Below are positions 35,925 through 44,895 of a stretch of 64,000 bases of DNA, piece after piece. Below the pieces are notes generated by a model that ran no database searches, was not told the DNA's origin, and saw nothing but the letters and a program-made list of their open reading frames with translations. Origin of the DNA: Lentisphaerota bacterium (GTDB taxonomy: Bacteria; Verrucomicrobiota; Lentisphaeria; Victivallales; Victivallaceae); the NCBI GenBank assembly GCA_024225035.1, contig JAAEMX010000177.1, positions 215,546-279,545 of the forward strand, in the 5' to 3' direction. The translations under genes were made by a program, and so were the position numbers. The number at the start of each line of letters is the position of its first letter. Positions within the stretch are counted from its first letter, which is position 1.

Positions 35925-36274
35925 GCAAATTGATATTAAGAAATTTTACAATGGTTGAAATTATCTGCGCTATGGCACTGGCAGGTATCTTATTCGGAGC
36001 TTTTGCCAGCACCATGCTCGGAGTAAACAAAGCTTCAAAAACTTTTGCGAATGAAACCAAAGCCACAGTCATATTGGGAAATATTTTGGAACGCTCCAAA
36101 GGCACGCCCAAAACGCTGTCAGCAATAAAAGCAATTGCAGAGAATGAGTTTAACGCCAGTGACTTGGGAAAAGGCAAACAATTTAAACTGCATGTGACAC
36201 CAGCAGGAAAAAGAGTGCTCATAAAGATATTAAGGATAAAAGGCAAACGCTGCCTTGGCGAGGTGACGCTATGA
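35921..36274 (+). CDS. Prepilin-like protein (pseudopilin 1)
   Basis: 117 aa. Type III signal: short basic leader, then FTMVEIICAMALAGILFGAF, with the F/M-x-x-E class of processing site and hydrophobic helix. The rest is a small soluble domain (TKATVILGNILERSKG..). Its ATG overlaps the ATPase stop (ATGA). Expected to be cleaved by a prepilin peptidase and to join a pseudopilus. Confidence 0.82.
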   Translation: MSKLILRNFTMVEIICAMALAGILFGAFASTMLGVNKASKTFANETKATVILGNILERSKGTPKTLSAIKAIAENEFNASDLGKGKQFKLHVTPAGKRVLIKILRIKGKRCLGEVTL

Positions 36275-36747
36275 TAAAACGTCATAATTATACCATTATT
36301 GAAATGATGTTTGTGATAGCCATGCTTGCATCTTTAAGCTCTGTCCTGTTCGTTTCCTTTTACAAATACCACTGGTCATTCCGCAACATAGCGACAAACT
36401 CACAGCGTATGGGCCGGGTTTTATCCTTCAGACAAACGTGGGCCAAACGGCTTCCACATTGCTCGAATCCTAAAATCATCGACAACAAACTGATGTCCGG
36501 CAATACCTGTCTGGCTGAAGTTGTCGGTGGTCAGCTGGCTCTCAACAGTAAAAACGGCAAAGTACACCTCCGTCTGCCTGACGGCATGGCTGGCTCTATA
36601 GAGCTTGATAAAAAAGACAGAACAGAGTTAGCAGTGCTTAACCTTTCATGGCGGGATAACTTGAACAGCAAGGGAGACCGAAAAGGTATGCGTAACAGCA
36701 TCCGCATTATCAAAAACCTTTCAGCACCAGAGGAGGCTGCCAAATGA
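36271..36747 (+). CDS. Prepilin-like protein (pseudopilin 2)
   Basis: 158 aa. MIKRHNYTIIEMMFVIAMLA shows a basic leader, conserved Glu at +5-like position and a hydrophobic helix; a beta-rich soluble domain follows (MAGSIELDKKDRTELAVLN). The start overlaps the previous stop by 4 bp (ATGA), and it couples to the next small prepilin. Minor pseudopilin of the GspH/GspI/GspJ kind, exact type unclear. Confidence 0.8.
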   Translation: MIKRHNYTIIEMMFVIAMLASLSSVLFVSFYKYHWSFRNIATNSQRMGRVLSFRQTWAKRLPHCSNPKIIDNKLMSGNTCLAEVVGGQLALNSKNGKVHLRLPDGMAGSIELDKKDRTELAVLNLSWRDNLNSKGDRKGMRNSIRIIKNLSAPEEAAK

Positions 36748-36914
36748 AAAACGAGCAAGGTTTTGCCACCATATTAATTCTGGCAATGACAGCCATCCTG
36801 CTGATGTTGTCAGCAATTGCTTTTTCAACGGCCTATAACTTACATGAAGCCAACCGTAAAGCAGCTGACAGCTTGCAGCAACAGGCAGAAGCAATAAGAA
36901 AACACACCCCATAA
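36744..36914 (+). CDS. Short prepilin-like protein (GspK/PilX-like leader)
   Basis: 56 aa, too short for usual ORF scans. MKNEQGFATILILAMTAILL carries the Gly/Phe processing site and hydrophobic helix; the remaining ~25 residues are a charged, Gln-rich helix. ATGA overlap with the previous gene. It resembles the N-terminal segment of GspK-type minor pseudopilins but lacks the large periplasmic domain, so it may be a truncated or minimal version. Terminator follows at 36964. Confidence 0.7.
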   Translation: MKNEQGFATILILAMTAILLMLSAIAFSTAYNLHEANRKAADSLQQQAEAIRKHTP

Positions 36915-36963
36915 CTTAGCTAGTCCTCATAATAGGATTTGCATGCCTGTTAGGCTTTATAGA

Positions 36964-36996
36964 CTCCAGTGCGAATGTAAAAGCACTGGAGTTTTT
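36964..36996 (+). terminator. Intrinsic terminator of the pseudopilin operon
   Basis: CTCCAGTGC (36964-36972) pairs with GCACTGGAG (36983-36991), followed by TTTTT. Confidence 0.9.
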
Positions 36997-37089
36997 ATTT
37001 ACAGCCGTCATTGTCATCTAGTCTCAAAAAGCACTCTACAAAACCAGCAATATTTTGATTTAATAACGCACTACAATCTTTTTTCTTAT

Positions 37090-37359
37090 TTAATAGACAT
37101 TTTCCAAGGCTGTCGTACGGATATGCTTCAGACCGTCCAGAGTGCCAACAGCATCCTCGATCTTTTTTGCCACATCCACTTCAATTTTTTCCGGCGAAGC
37201 TCCCGGGTAAACCGTTTCTATGGTAACGTATGGTACTTCAATCTCCGGCATCAGATCCAGGCCGAGCTTGCGGTATGAATTTAGGCCAAACAGCAATAGA
37301 GTCAGAATAAGGCAGGACATTGCTATCGGCCGTTTTATAGAAAAATTACTTAAAAACAT
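37090..37359 (-). pseudogene. Truncated RND efflux permease (AcrB-like N-terminus)
   Basis: 89 aa that match the very start of RND pumps: MFLSNFSIKRPIAMSCLI, GLDLMPEIEVPYVTIETVYPG and the ASPEKIE/V..I.ED block, then HIRTTALENV. A full AcrB-type pump is about 1000 aa; here the frame stops just where the strand after ALENV should continue, and no RND sequence is found in any frame downstream. GGAGG precedes the ATG by 6 nt, and it lies 23 bp after the adaptor gene. A deletion has removed the rest of the pump. Confidence 0.82.
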
Positions 37360-37382
37360 TTAGAGCCTCCGGGACTGAAAGA

Positions 37383-38558
37383 TTACTGGTGAGCAGAAAC
37401 ATTGTTTAAGGATATCCGGTCATCGTTATTTAAAAAGTTCTGCCCCTGAATAATAATCATGCGGTCAGATATTTTGCCCGGATTAAGGATTTCGATCATG
37501 CCATCAGTAGTAAGCCCGGTTTTCACTTCAAACTCTTTGGATTTATCGTTATCCACATAAAAGATTTTATGCTTTTTACCAGCACAATCCATTACGGCAG
37601 CTTCTGAAACTCCAATACCTTTGCGATGTTTGAGGACAATTGTAACATCACACAACATGCCGCTGACAAGGTGGCTGCCTTTGGGCACTTTTATTTTAAC
37701 TTCAAAAGTTCTCGTTGCCTTGTCTACCGAAGGTGATTTGTAGGTTACTGGCAAAGTCAAAGGATGTTTCCTGCCGCCAAGTTTGATAATCGCTTTAGTT
37801 GCTTCAGAAATGATGTCATTGTAATAGATTGAACTGATCATTGTTTTCAGCTCAAGTCGACTTGGGTCTTCAATCGTGATAATACTGCTGGAAGGAGTAA
37901 CATATTCATCAGCTTCAACATCTTTTTGAACTATAACCCCATCGAAAGGAGAGCGTATCAGAGAATCTTCCAAATCCTTATTAGCTATGGCAAGGTTGTT
38001 CCTGGCCTGCTTAAACTTTGCCTGAGCATGTTCAACATCTGCCGCGGCTTTTTTGACCATTGCCTTAGCCTGCAGGCTGTTAAGCTCCTGAACTTCAAAA
38101 TTTGAAGTTGAAATTGCTCGTTTGTTAACCAGCTTATGAGCTCGGCTGAAGTCTTTTTCAGCCTTATGCATGGTCAGCATCGCAATCTTGTAATCGATTA
38201 TTTTCGCTTTCAGAGTAGCCTTGTTTACTTCCAGCTCCTGCTTGGCTATGCTGACACGTTTTTCAAGGTTTGATTTATCTACCTGAAAAAGCAACTGCCC
38301 TTTTTTTACAATAGAGCCTGTCGAAACACACAGTAAGTCAACGGTTCCACTGGTTTTTGAAGATATTTTTACACTGTCACAGGATTCTACATTACCTTGT
38401 ACCGTAATCGTGCGTGTAAAATCCATCTTCTGTGGTTTTACTGTTTTTACATTAACGATACGCTCTTTAGTCTTTTCGACCTTTTTATTGCAGCCGGAGA
38501 ATAATAACAATGGCATCGCTACCAACAGCAGCCAGCGGTAATTATTTTTTTGTTTCAT
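37383..38558 (-). CDS. RND efflux periplasmic adaptor (membrane fusion protein)
   Basis: 391 aa lipoprotein: signal with lipobox LFSGC (C23). TVQGNVESCDSVKISSKTSG begins the barrel-sandwich hybrid; a long alpha-hairpin follows (SIAKQELEVNK.. to LANKDLEDSLIRSPFDGVIV), and PSSSIITIEDPSRLELKTM. Adaptors link RND pumps to outer-membrane channels. Its partner pump is the 89-residue stub downstream, so the system is probably inactive unless it uses another pump. Under the upstream TetR gene. Confidence 0.88.
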   Translation of the reverse strand: MKQKNNYRWLLLVAMPLLLFSGCNKKVEKTKERIVNVKTVKPQKMDFTRTITVQGNVESCDSVKISSKTSGTVDLLCVSTGSIVKKGQLLFQVDKSNLEKRVSIAKQELEVNKATLKAKIIDYKIAMLTMHKAEKDFSRAHKLVNKRAISTSNFEVQELNSLQAKAMVKKAAADVEHAQAKFKQARNNLAIANKDLEDSLIRSPFDGVIVQKDVEADEYVTPSSSIITIEDPSRLELKTMISSIYYNDIISEATKAIIKLGGRKHPLTLPVTYKSPSVDKATRTFEVKIKVPKGSHLVSGMLCDVTIVLKHRKGIGVSEAAVMDCAGKKHKIFYVDNDKSKEFEVKTGLTTDGMIEILNPGKISDRMIIIQGQNFLNNDDRISLNNVSAHQ

Positions 38559-38725
38559 TTGTTACTTAAGCCTTACTTTCTTGCTTTTATAGACAGAAAA
38601 CGGATAATTATCTTCGATAAAGGCGATCTTAAAAGACCGCATACTATTCTTAAAAATTGATTAAGTCAAAACAGCAAAAATTTGTTTGTAATTTATGCAT
38701 CAACCTAACCAGATAAACTATTTAT

Positions 38726-39409
38726 TCAGGAGGATAACTCCATGGTCATATTGCTGTTGAAATACTTGCTGATTACTGTCTTTGATGCAGGATTGTACTC
38801 CAGTTCAGAAATAAACTTATCAAAAACCATATCACCAAAGGTCTGTTCATTTTCTTTAACGAAATCACGCCCATTGAAAATGTCTTTGAAAAATTCAACT
38901 TTCATGCCGAAATGATAACAGATCTCAAACAGCATAAAGGTTCTGAGAAAAAGTTTATCAGAATCGGTATCCTCCGGCAGGCCAAGGCTTAACAAAGCCA
39001 TCATCTCTTTCATAAAAGTTCGGATATATGGCAGGAAAACTTCTTTGAAAGCCTCACTTGGCTGGTAAATTTCATGGGACATTATCTTACTTGCATTTAG
39101 CATCTTAGAATCTTCACGACAACACTCCAGAATATTGTTTATTTCCTCTCTGCATACTTTTTTGAAAGAGGCTTCATCATTGATTTGCTGAATGCGGGTA
39201 AACATTTCAACCTCATCCGGATCCTCAAGCAAATATTCGACTGCTCTACGATACAACTCTTTTTTCCCCCCAAAATGGTAACTTACTGAGGCTAAATTAA
39301 CATCTGCAAGGGCTGCAATATCCCTGATAGTAGTTTCATCGTAGCCTTTCTCCGCAAAAACCTGAGAGGCTGTTTCGACAATACGGTTCTTAGTAGCTTC
39401 CGCACTCAT
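38726..39409 (-). CDS. TetR-family transcriptional repressor
   Basis: 227 aa from ATG 39409 (AGGAAAA 8 nt upstream; an upstream in-frame start would overlap the palindrome at 39441). HTH: TASQVFAEKGYDETTIRDIA, VNLASVSYHFGGKKELYRR, then a helical ligand domain with a terminal DUF1956/CerR-like feel (GLPEDTDSDKLFLRTFMLFE). It lies upstream of the efflux adaptor and truncated pump, so it likely represses that operon and itself. Confidence 0.88.
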   Translation of the reverse strand: MSAEATKNRIVETASQVFAEKGYDETTIRDIAALADVNLASVSYHFGGKKELYRRAVEYLLEDPDEVEMFTRIQQINDEASFKKVCREEINNILECCREDSKMLNASKIMSHEIYQPSEAFKEVFLPYIRTFMKEMMALLSLGLPEDTDSDKLFLRTFMLFEICYHFGMKVEFFKDIFNGRDFVKENEQTFGDMVFDKFISELEYNPASKTVISKYFNSNMTMELSS

Positions 39410-39440
39410 ATTGATTTTCCTGAAATAATAAATTAAACAC

Positions 39441-39453
39441 ATGTATTATACAT
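39441..39453. promoter_or_regulatory. Palindromic candidate TetR operator
   Basis: ATGTAT-T-ATACAT, a perfect 13-bp palindrome 31 bp upstream of the tetR ATG. This position suits autorepression by the TetR protein. Confidence 0.5.
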
Positions 39454-39817
39454 ATGATTAAAACATCTGTTTGAAAAAATTGCAAGAGCCTTTTCAATTA
39501 TTTTGTATGAATTATTTCTTTAAATGCCTTTCCATCAGGCGTCAAAACATAGTGCAGAAAATATGCTATTCAGGTTTAAACAGCAAATATAAATGAAAAA
39601 AATGGGAAATTTTTTAGTTTTTTTTCAGAGAAAACACAAATAAACATAAATTTTTACAAATTAACACATTACACAAACGCATTCTTTTGTATTCAAAAGG
39701 GAGTAACATAAATTTTAGCTTAAATTTGCACTATTACACTGAAGAACTATGGAACATTTATTCCTACATGAGGTCTATTTATTCAGAATGTTTCCTCTCT
39801 CTCCTCCTTTTGCTGAA

Positions 39818-39848
39818 CCTCTCGTTCCCCAGCGAGAGGTTTTTTTTT
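39818..39848 (+). terminator. Strong orphan terminator
   Basis: CCTCTCG (39818-39824) pairs with CGAGAGG (39833-39839) around TTCCCCAG, followed by nine T. The T-run is on the plus strand only, pointing to a plus-strand transcript that ends here. Confidence 0.85.
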
Positions 39849-39852
39849 GCCC

Positions 39853-40032
39853 TTATTCCAGTTCTTCATCAAATTTGGGATCAAAAACCGCATGACAGCG
39901 AGGGCAAATGTAAAAGCGTTTAAATTTACCATCAATTTTTTTCATCATGGTGTGAAAACCGTCCTTATAATCACATAAAGGACAATCTTTAAACTCTTCG
40001 TTAACCTCAACTTCATGAATTTGATATTTCAT
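39853..40032 (-). CDS. Small zinc-ribbon protein
   Basis: 59 aa found on the minus strand, with AGGAGG 8 nt before the ATG. Two CxxC pairs: CPLCDYKDGF and CPRCHAVFDP, i.e. a Cys4 zinc ribbon like those in small RNA/DNA or redox-associated proteins. Acidic at the C-terminus. Too short for the usual ORF cutoff. Function unknown. Confidence 0.8.
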   Translation of the reverse strand: MKYQIHEVEVNEEFKDCPLCDYKDGFHTMMKKIDGKFKRFYICPRCHAVFDPKFDEELE

Positions 40033-40464
40033 AATACGACCTCCTTGTGAATGATTATGCTAACTATATCGCCGATCTCCCGGGATTCAAAAGCGTATTA
40101 TTTATAACCACAAATCACCATGTTGATGAAATTGCTACCATTTGCACAACAAGTTTATTATTATCTGTAACAACCTTATAAATAACATATAAACCTGTAA
40201 CAGCAGAATATTACAACTATTTATAGAGCAATCAATGTGCAAATAATCCTCCTGCAAATTACTAAGCTCAGTTGACTGAACAAGAAACAGCCCAGTATAT
40301 TACAATCAGCTGAATCGAACCAACCGCATAACTTTCATCCCACCAGTTATTGGCCTCAACTGCTGCAGATTTTCACCTGAATCACTGGCAGTGTGATTTA
40401 TATATAAACTTATTATTGTGACTCCATTTACCCCAGAACAGAGACACAGCTAGAGGAGCATAAA
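40033..40464. other. Gene-free stretch
   Basis: 432 bp, AT-rich with mixed composition near 40320-40390. It separates the divergent zinc-ribbon gene and the 40465 kinase-like gene. No repeat, terminator or clear ORF is visible. Confidence 0.55.
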
Positions 40465-41721
40465 ATGCCTGACAAGTATACAGAACTTTTCATCAGTGAA
40501 CTTACCACAAAGTGCAATACTCTGAGTGCGTTAATTGTCGCCGCGACGACATATGTAAGCATACGTAATGACTGGCTTGAAAAAAAGTCAGACTGGCGCT
40601 GGGGAGTAACTTCCGGAAAACTCAGATTTAACCGTATCTCAACACAAAGCAATGTGGATGCAATGAGTGAAATCATTAAAGTCCTTAGAAATGACAACGA
40701 ATATCCGAGTTTCTACGAAAAAATATTTAAAATAAAAATGCTGAAAGGCAAGTTGACAAAGGGTGGACATGGACGGAAACTCATCGAGGCTTGGTTGCTT
40801 GTCACTCAGCATCAAACTTTATCCTATATACCGCATAACCTAAGCTCCTGTGTGGATTCAATTGTAATAGGTAAGCATGTATGCTCAAAAAGCTGGCCTT
40901 ATCAGCTTAACTGGTCAACGGAGGCATTCCTCTATGAAAATGATGATCGTACACAGCGTCATGTGATAAAAGAAATTCCTCAGTCCAGCCAGTCTTCCCT
41001 GCATAACGTTCAGGAAAACGCTAAAAAAGAACTTAGGGTATTAAAACGAGTGTACAGTTGTCCTAATTTTTACCCCAAAGACAAACGAACGGGGAATGAA
41101 GTCTTTGAATATATAAGTCCTTTTAAAGGAAAACTAATGTCTCTCCCCGGTGGAAAAATGGGAAAGGTAGCCTGCTCTATAATTGTCCCCCCAATAGATG
41201 GCTATAGCTTAAAACAGTTTGCTCTAAGCAAAAACTTTGATCAAGGAAAAAGGGTGGTCTTTGCCAACATGTTTAGTTTTCTGAGAAAATTGCATAAGAC
41301 GAATATCGCACATCGCGACTGCTGTTGGACAAATGTGAAGATTATCAGCAAAGCTTATGATGTGTTTCTAATTAGCTATTCCACTGCTGTAGAATTTGAC
41401 GAGTATAATTATAAAAGTTTTAAAGATTTTATGAAAGAAGACTTGGCTATGGGAATTACAAATGTGTTTAAAACCATTCATTATGCCAGTCGTGCCGAAA
41501 GGTTCATCTATGAAAAAATGCTTAGTAAAAGTAATTTTAACTTCATACTAAAAGAATACGACCTCAGATATTGGGTCAAAGGCAAACTGTATAATCACTT
41601 TGATGCTTTTTACGAAGATCAAGGCCCCAGAGTTCTTCAGTTGATGAAGGATTGGCTCGGCGAAAACAAATGGGCTGCGCCACGTCCGAATGTCCACAAG
41701 AAAATGTTTGGAATAGATTAA
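40465..41721 (+). CDS. Protein kinase-like protein, probably catalytically impaired
   Basis: 418 aa. The C-terminal part follows the protein kinase fold: VIKE (K169, the VAIK-type lysine), ENAKKELRVLKRV (E189, alpha-C Glu), and the catalytic loop AHRDCCWTNVKI with H283, R284, D285 and N290. The next strand should carry DFG, but reads FLISYSTAV, so the metal-binding Asp is Ser304. The N-terminal ~150 residues match nothing known. GAGGAG lies 8 nt upstream. No membrane segment. A pseudokinase or an atypical kinase; substrate and partners unknown. Confidence 0.6.
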   Translation: MPDKYTELFISELTTKCNTLSALIVAATTYVSIRNDWLEKKSDWRWGVTSGKLRFNRISTQSNVDAMSEIIKVLRNDNEYPSFYEKIFKIKMLKGKLTKGGHGRKLIEAWLLVTQHQTLSYIPHNLSSCVDSIVIGKHVCSKSWPYQLNWSTEAFLYENDDRTQRHVIKEIPQSSQSSLHNVQENAKKELRVLKRVYSCPNFYPKDKRTGNEVFEYISPFKGKLMSLPGGKMGKVACSIIVPPIDGYSLKQFALSKNFDQGKRVVFANMFSFLRKLHKTNIAHRDCCWTNVKIISKAYDVFLISYSTAVEFDEYNYKSFKDFMKEDLAMGITNVFKTIHYASRAERFIYEKMLSKSNFNFILKEYDLRYWVKGKLYNHFDAFYEDQGPRVLQLMKDWLGENKWAAPRPNVHKKMFGID

Positions 41722-41783
41722 TCAAGAACATATTTTTAGCGGAAACCAACAAAACGACGGGAATGTGACGGAAAAATAACGGC

Positions 41784-41832
41784 TAAATAAAAAGCATGCT
41801 GAAATGACCTGGAATCGAAGCATTTCAGCATG
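41784..41832 (-). terminator. Intrinsic terminator
   Basis: CATGCTGAAATG (41795-41806) pairs with CATTTCAGCATG (41821-41832); on the minus strand CTTTTTATTT follows. It ends the 41839 gene. Confidence 0.88.
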
Positions 41833-41838
41833 AACATA

Positions 41839-43224
41839 TTATTTCTTTCCGTCTTCTCGATCAAGCTTCAACATTTTGTTAAAGTTTGCCTTACGGATAT
41901 TGACATTCAGTTTATGTTTTGAGCCGTTGTATTTCTTAGGCAGACTGTATTTGATGCCCAAAACTTTTGAAAGTCTGTACTTGATAAACGGCGGAGTTTC
42001 CGGATCGGAAAATACGGCTTCACAGAAGTAACGCAGCAAGCGGTGACGACGACAATTTACTTTCAGGCTCCATTCAGCCGCATGCCCAACAATCCAGTCT
42101 CTGATTCTTGATTTAGTCCCCGGGGCAATTCCTTTCATGCGTTTAAGCTCTTCAGGTTTGAGCCCGGTTTCCATAAGCTCCATAGTCTCTAATATTTTAA
42201 AAACCGGCTCAAATTCGCCGCTGGCAAAGAACAGAGACCAAAGTATATCAAGCTGAACAGAACTTCTTGCCTGTTTGATGATAAAAGGATTATGGCAAAT
42301 TTCAAGCGTACGGTCATACTGCATGGCATCAGGCCCCATAGCAGCAATCAAGCGTGCTCGATACGGAGTATCCATCCAGTGCATCAGGAATACAGCATGC
42401 TGTTTTTCACTGAAAGGTAAATCCTTAGCACTATTGGCAAGAGCGGGAAGCAAGAATTTATTCATACTAAAAGCCTTATAAAAGAATGCCATCAGTGCCA
42501 TATGATTAAAATCAGGATATTCATCGCGCAAGTCGGTACATATTTTACAGAACCCAAGAAATACTGGAACCAGACGTTCCGGCTTAGGATCACGGTAGTA
42601 GTAACACATATACTCACCAATCTCACGCGGTGTAAAATTCACGGCCTTATAGAACATCGGCGGACCACCGAGCAATTTAATCCGAGTAAAAGTATTTATA
42701 GTTTGCCCGCTAAGGTGGTCAGTGGCTTTAATAGCTATGCGGTACGTTCCCTTAGGGTCATTAGGATTAAAGGATATCCTGAAAATATTTGGTGAAAGGT
42801 GAACATGGAACGAAACGTTTATTTTTTGACTCTGGACAAGTCCTTCAAGTTTTTTGCGTCCAAAAAAATGGCTGCCGTCCGGGCCGGTAACTTTCACGTC
42901 AAAAGTCACATTAGTTGTTTCATTTTTGATGGTAAAATCCTGGAAAAACACATATACATCAAACAATTGAGTAGCGTATACTTTTGACACGACAGGCAGC
43001 ACCGGAATCTCGTTAGGAGGAATATACGCAAGCTGCTCTGAAAAGCTGTAACTCAGACTGGTCTGTATAAAAGCCTTAAACTTTTTGGCTTGAGTCTGAG
43101 GATCTTTTACTGATGTATTCTTTTTCGCTGCAGGAGTGGCGTTTTCCGGAGCTTTTTGCCCATATGCAGGGCTCAGAGTAAGTATAACAGAAAAAAGAAG
43201 TAGACCTATAAAAATTTTCTTCAT
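41839..43224 (-). CDS. Secreted hypothetical protein
   Basis: 461 aa, no recognised family. Signal peptide MKKIFIGLLLFSVILTLSPA, cleaved near AYG. After a linker comes an immunoglobulin-like beta domain (about 85-190: LFDVYVFFQDFTIKN, VKVTGPDGSHFFGRK, YRIAIKATDHLSGQ), then an all-helical region with HEAT/TPR-like character (FYKAVNFTPREIGEYM.., to the end). The C-terminus is rich in Lys/Arg. It may be a periplasmic or surface protein. Terminator at 41784. Confidence 0.65.
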   Translation of the reverse strand: MKKIFIGLLLFSVILTLSPAYGQKAPENATPAAKKNTSVKDPQTQAKKFKAFIQTSLSYSFSEQLAYIPPNEIPVLPVVSKVYATQLFDVYVFFQDFTIKNETTNVTFDVKVTGPDGSHFFGRKKLEGLVQSQKINVSFHVHLSPNIFRISFNPNDPKGTYRIAIKATDHLSGQTINTFTRIKLLGGPPMFYKAVNFTPREIGEYMCYYYRDPKPERLVPVFLGFCKICTDLRDEYPDFNHMALMAFFYKAFSMNKFLLPALANSAKDLPFSEKQHAVFLMHWMDTPYRARLIAAMGPDAMQYDRTLEICHNPFIIKQARSSVQLDILWSLFFASGEFEPVFKILETMELMETGLKPEELKRMKGIAPGTKSRIRDWIVGHAAEWSLKVNCRRHRLLRYFCEAVFSDPETPPFIKYRLSKVLGIKYSLPKKYNGSKHKLNVNIRKANFNKMLKLDREDGKK

Positions 43225-43606
43225 GGCTCCCGTCCTTTGTTATCGCTTAAACGCCAACAATACGTAATAAAGGAAATGCGACCCGAAAATCCCTTTGGGG
43301 AGCGTCGTCGCACTCCTATAATAAACGATAACTTCAATTTTCGTTTTGTGCAAATAAAAAACTATGCCAGCCATGACATATATCTATAAAAATAGACTCA
43401 AAATATCACTCCAATGTTCATTTTGGACAGTATTTATGAAAAGCAACGACTCCTTTCAATAATATGATATGAACAAGCCATAAATTGTTTTTCAATGTTT
43501 TATTTAAATACGGCTATACAATTATTATTACCTTGATTATTTATAATATTTAAGTATTTTTCATTATTCAGTTCCTATATCTTAAACGATAACCTGCAGG
43601 ATAGTT
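43225..43606. other. Gene-free divergent intergenic region
   Basis: 382 bp between two divergent genes, strongly AT-rich from 43430 on. A small AAAATCCC..GGGGAG dyad lies near 43290. No ORF, repeat or RNA element seen. Confidence 0.5.
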
Positions 43607-44551
43607 ATGAAAGCAGCAACTGTACAGTTCAATCATTATCCCGGAAATATTCAGCATAATATGGAATTAATCAGCAGTTTTTGTGAAAAGGCCGCCGATG
43701 CTGGAAATGAACTTGTGGTGTTTCCTGAAATGTGCGTTACAGGTTACTGGCATGTAAGAAACCTTGATCAGCAAGCAGTTGAACAAATGGCTGAAAAAGT
43801 ACCTGAAGGGAAAATCACACAACAACTTTTAGAGTTGGCTGTAAAGCATAATATTTCCATTGGAGCTGGACTGATCGAACTTGGAAACGACGCCAAGCTA
43901 TACAATACCTATGTTGTGGCAATGCCAAACGGTAAAGTAGCCAGTCATCGCAAAATACACTGTTTCATAAGCCAACATATAGCTTCAGGCTCTGAATATA
44001 CCGTATTCGAGCTGCCAAACGGCATAAAAACCGGTATTCTTATTTGTTATGACAATAATATCATAGAAAATGTAAGTATGACCGCATTACTTGGGGCGGA
44101 TATTCTACTAGCTCCACACCAGACAGGAGGCTGCGCTACTCCAAGCCCACTCTGTATGGGAGCAATTGATGTTGAGCTCTGGGAACAGCGCAAAACTCGC
44201 AGTGAAGAGCTTGAAGAAGAATTCAAAGGCCCCAAAGGCCGCGGGTGGCTGACAAAATGGCTTCCTGCAAGAGCCCATGATAACGGAATTTTTGTAATAT
44301 TCAGCAATGGTGTCGGTCGTGATGACGATGAAGTCAGAACAGGAAATGCCATGATAATTGATCCATACGGAAATATTCTTTCAGAAACCTGGGAAGCTAC
44401 TGACAAAATGGTTTCGGCTCAGCTTGATATGTCACTGCTCGATAAATGCACTGGGAAACGCTGGATAACCAGCCGGCGTCCCGAGCTATACAAGCCTTTG
44501 ACAATCCCTACCGGAAAAGAAATCGACACTAGAGTTGTCAGGTTTAAATAA
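43607..44551 (+). CDS. Nitrilase-superfamily carbon-nitrogen hydrolase
   Basis: 314 aa. The Glu-Lys-Cys triad is visible: E41 (VVFPEMCVTGY), K116 (ASHRKIHCF) and C147 (TGILICYDNN). Further blocks: ARAHDNGIFVIFSNGVG and GNAMIIDPYGNILSE. It hydrolyses a nitrile, amide or N-carbamoyl bond; the exact branch (nitrilase, aliphatic amidase, N-carbamoyl hydrolase) is not clear. No signal peptide. Alone on the plus strand. Confidence 0.88.
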   Translation: MKAATVQFNHYPGNIQHNMELISSFCEKAADAGNELVVFPEMCVTGYWHVRNLDQQAVEQMAEKVPEGKITQQLLELAVKHNISIGAGLIELGNDAKLYNTYVVAMPNGKVASHRKIHCFISQHIASGSEYTVFELPNGIKTGILICYDNNIIENVSMTALLGADILLAPHQTGGCATPSPLCMGAIDVELWEQRKTRSEELEEEFKGPKGRGWLTKWLPARAHDNGIFVIFSNGVGRDDDEVRTGNAMIIDPYGNILSETWEATDKMVSAQLDMSLLDKCTGKRWITSRRPELYKPLTIPTGKEIDTRVVRFK

Positions 44552-44895
44552 TTAAAGAAGCGAAAAGTATGAATTATTACTCCAGTTATCTAAAAGAAAA
44601 TTCTCAAATTCTTCTTAGTCAAAAGCATTCTGGAGTAAGTGGTAAATCATAGTCCCAGATAAAATTACAGCAGTCAGGGTTTTCAGCATAAATGACCCTT
44701 ACCTGCAAGTTGAAAAACCTAGAGGTAAGTTCTTTTTTAGCGCCTACAGCAGGCTGTATAGTTTAGTTGCAGAATATATAAACAAAAAAACAACTTATTA
44801 CCTCTCTTGCTAACGTTGCGCACAATTTTAATAATTTTATATTCAAAAGAGACATACTCAATTTTAAAAAAAAGACTTTTTTCAGTAAAAAATAA
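44552..44895. other. Gene-free convergent intergenic region
   Basis: 344 bp between the nitrilase gene and the AraC gene, which converge. Mixed AT-rich sequence without a clear hairpin terminator or ORF. Confidence 0.5.

Larger units (their letters stand above)
39410..39852. other. Gene-free stretch upstream of tetR, with terminator
   Basis: AT-rich 443 bp. It contains the 39441-39453 palindrome and a strong plus-strand terminator at 39818-39848, with no convincing ORF in between. The terminator has no obvious gene upstream of it on the plus strand, so an unannotated RNA may end here. Confidence 0.5.
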
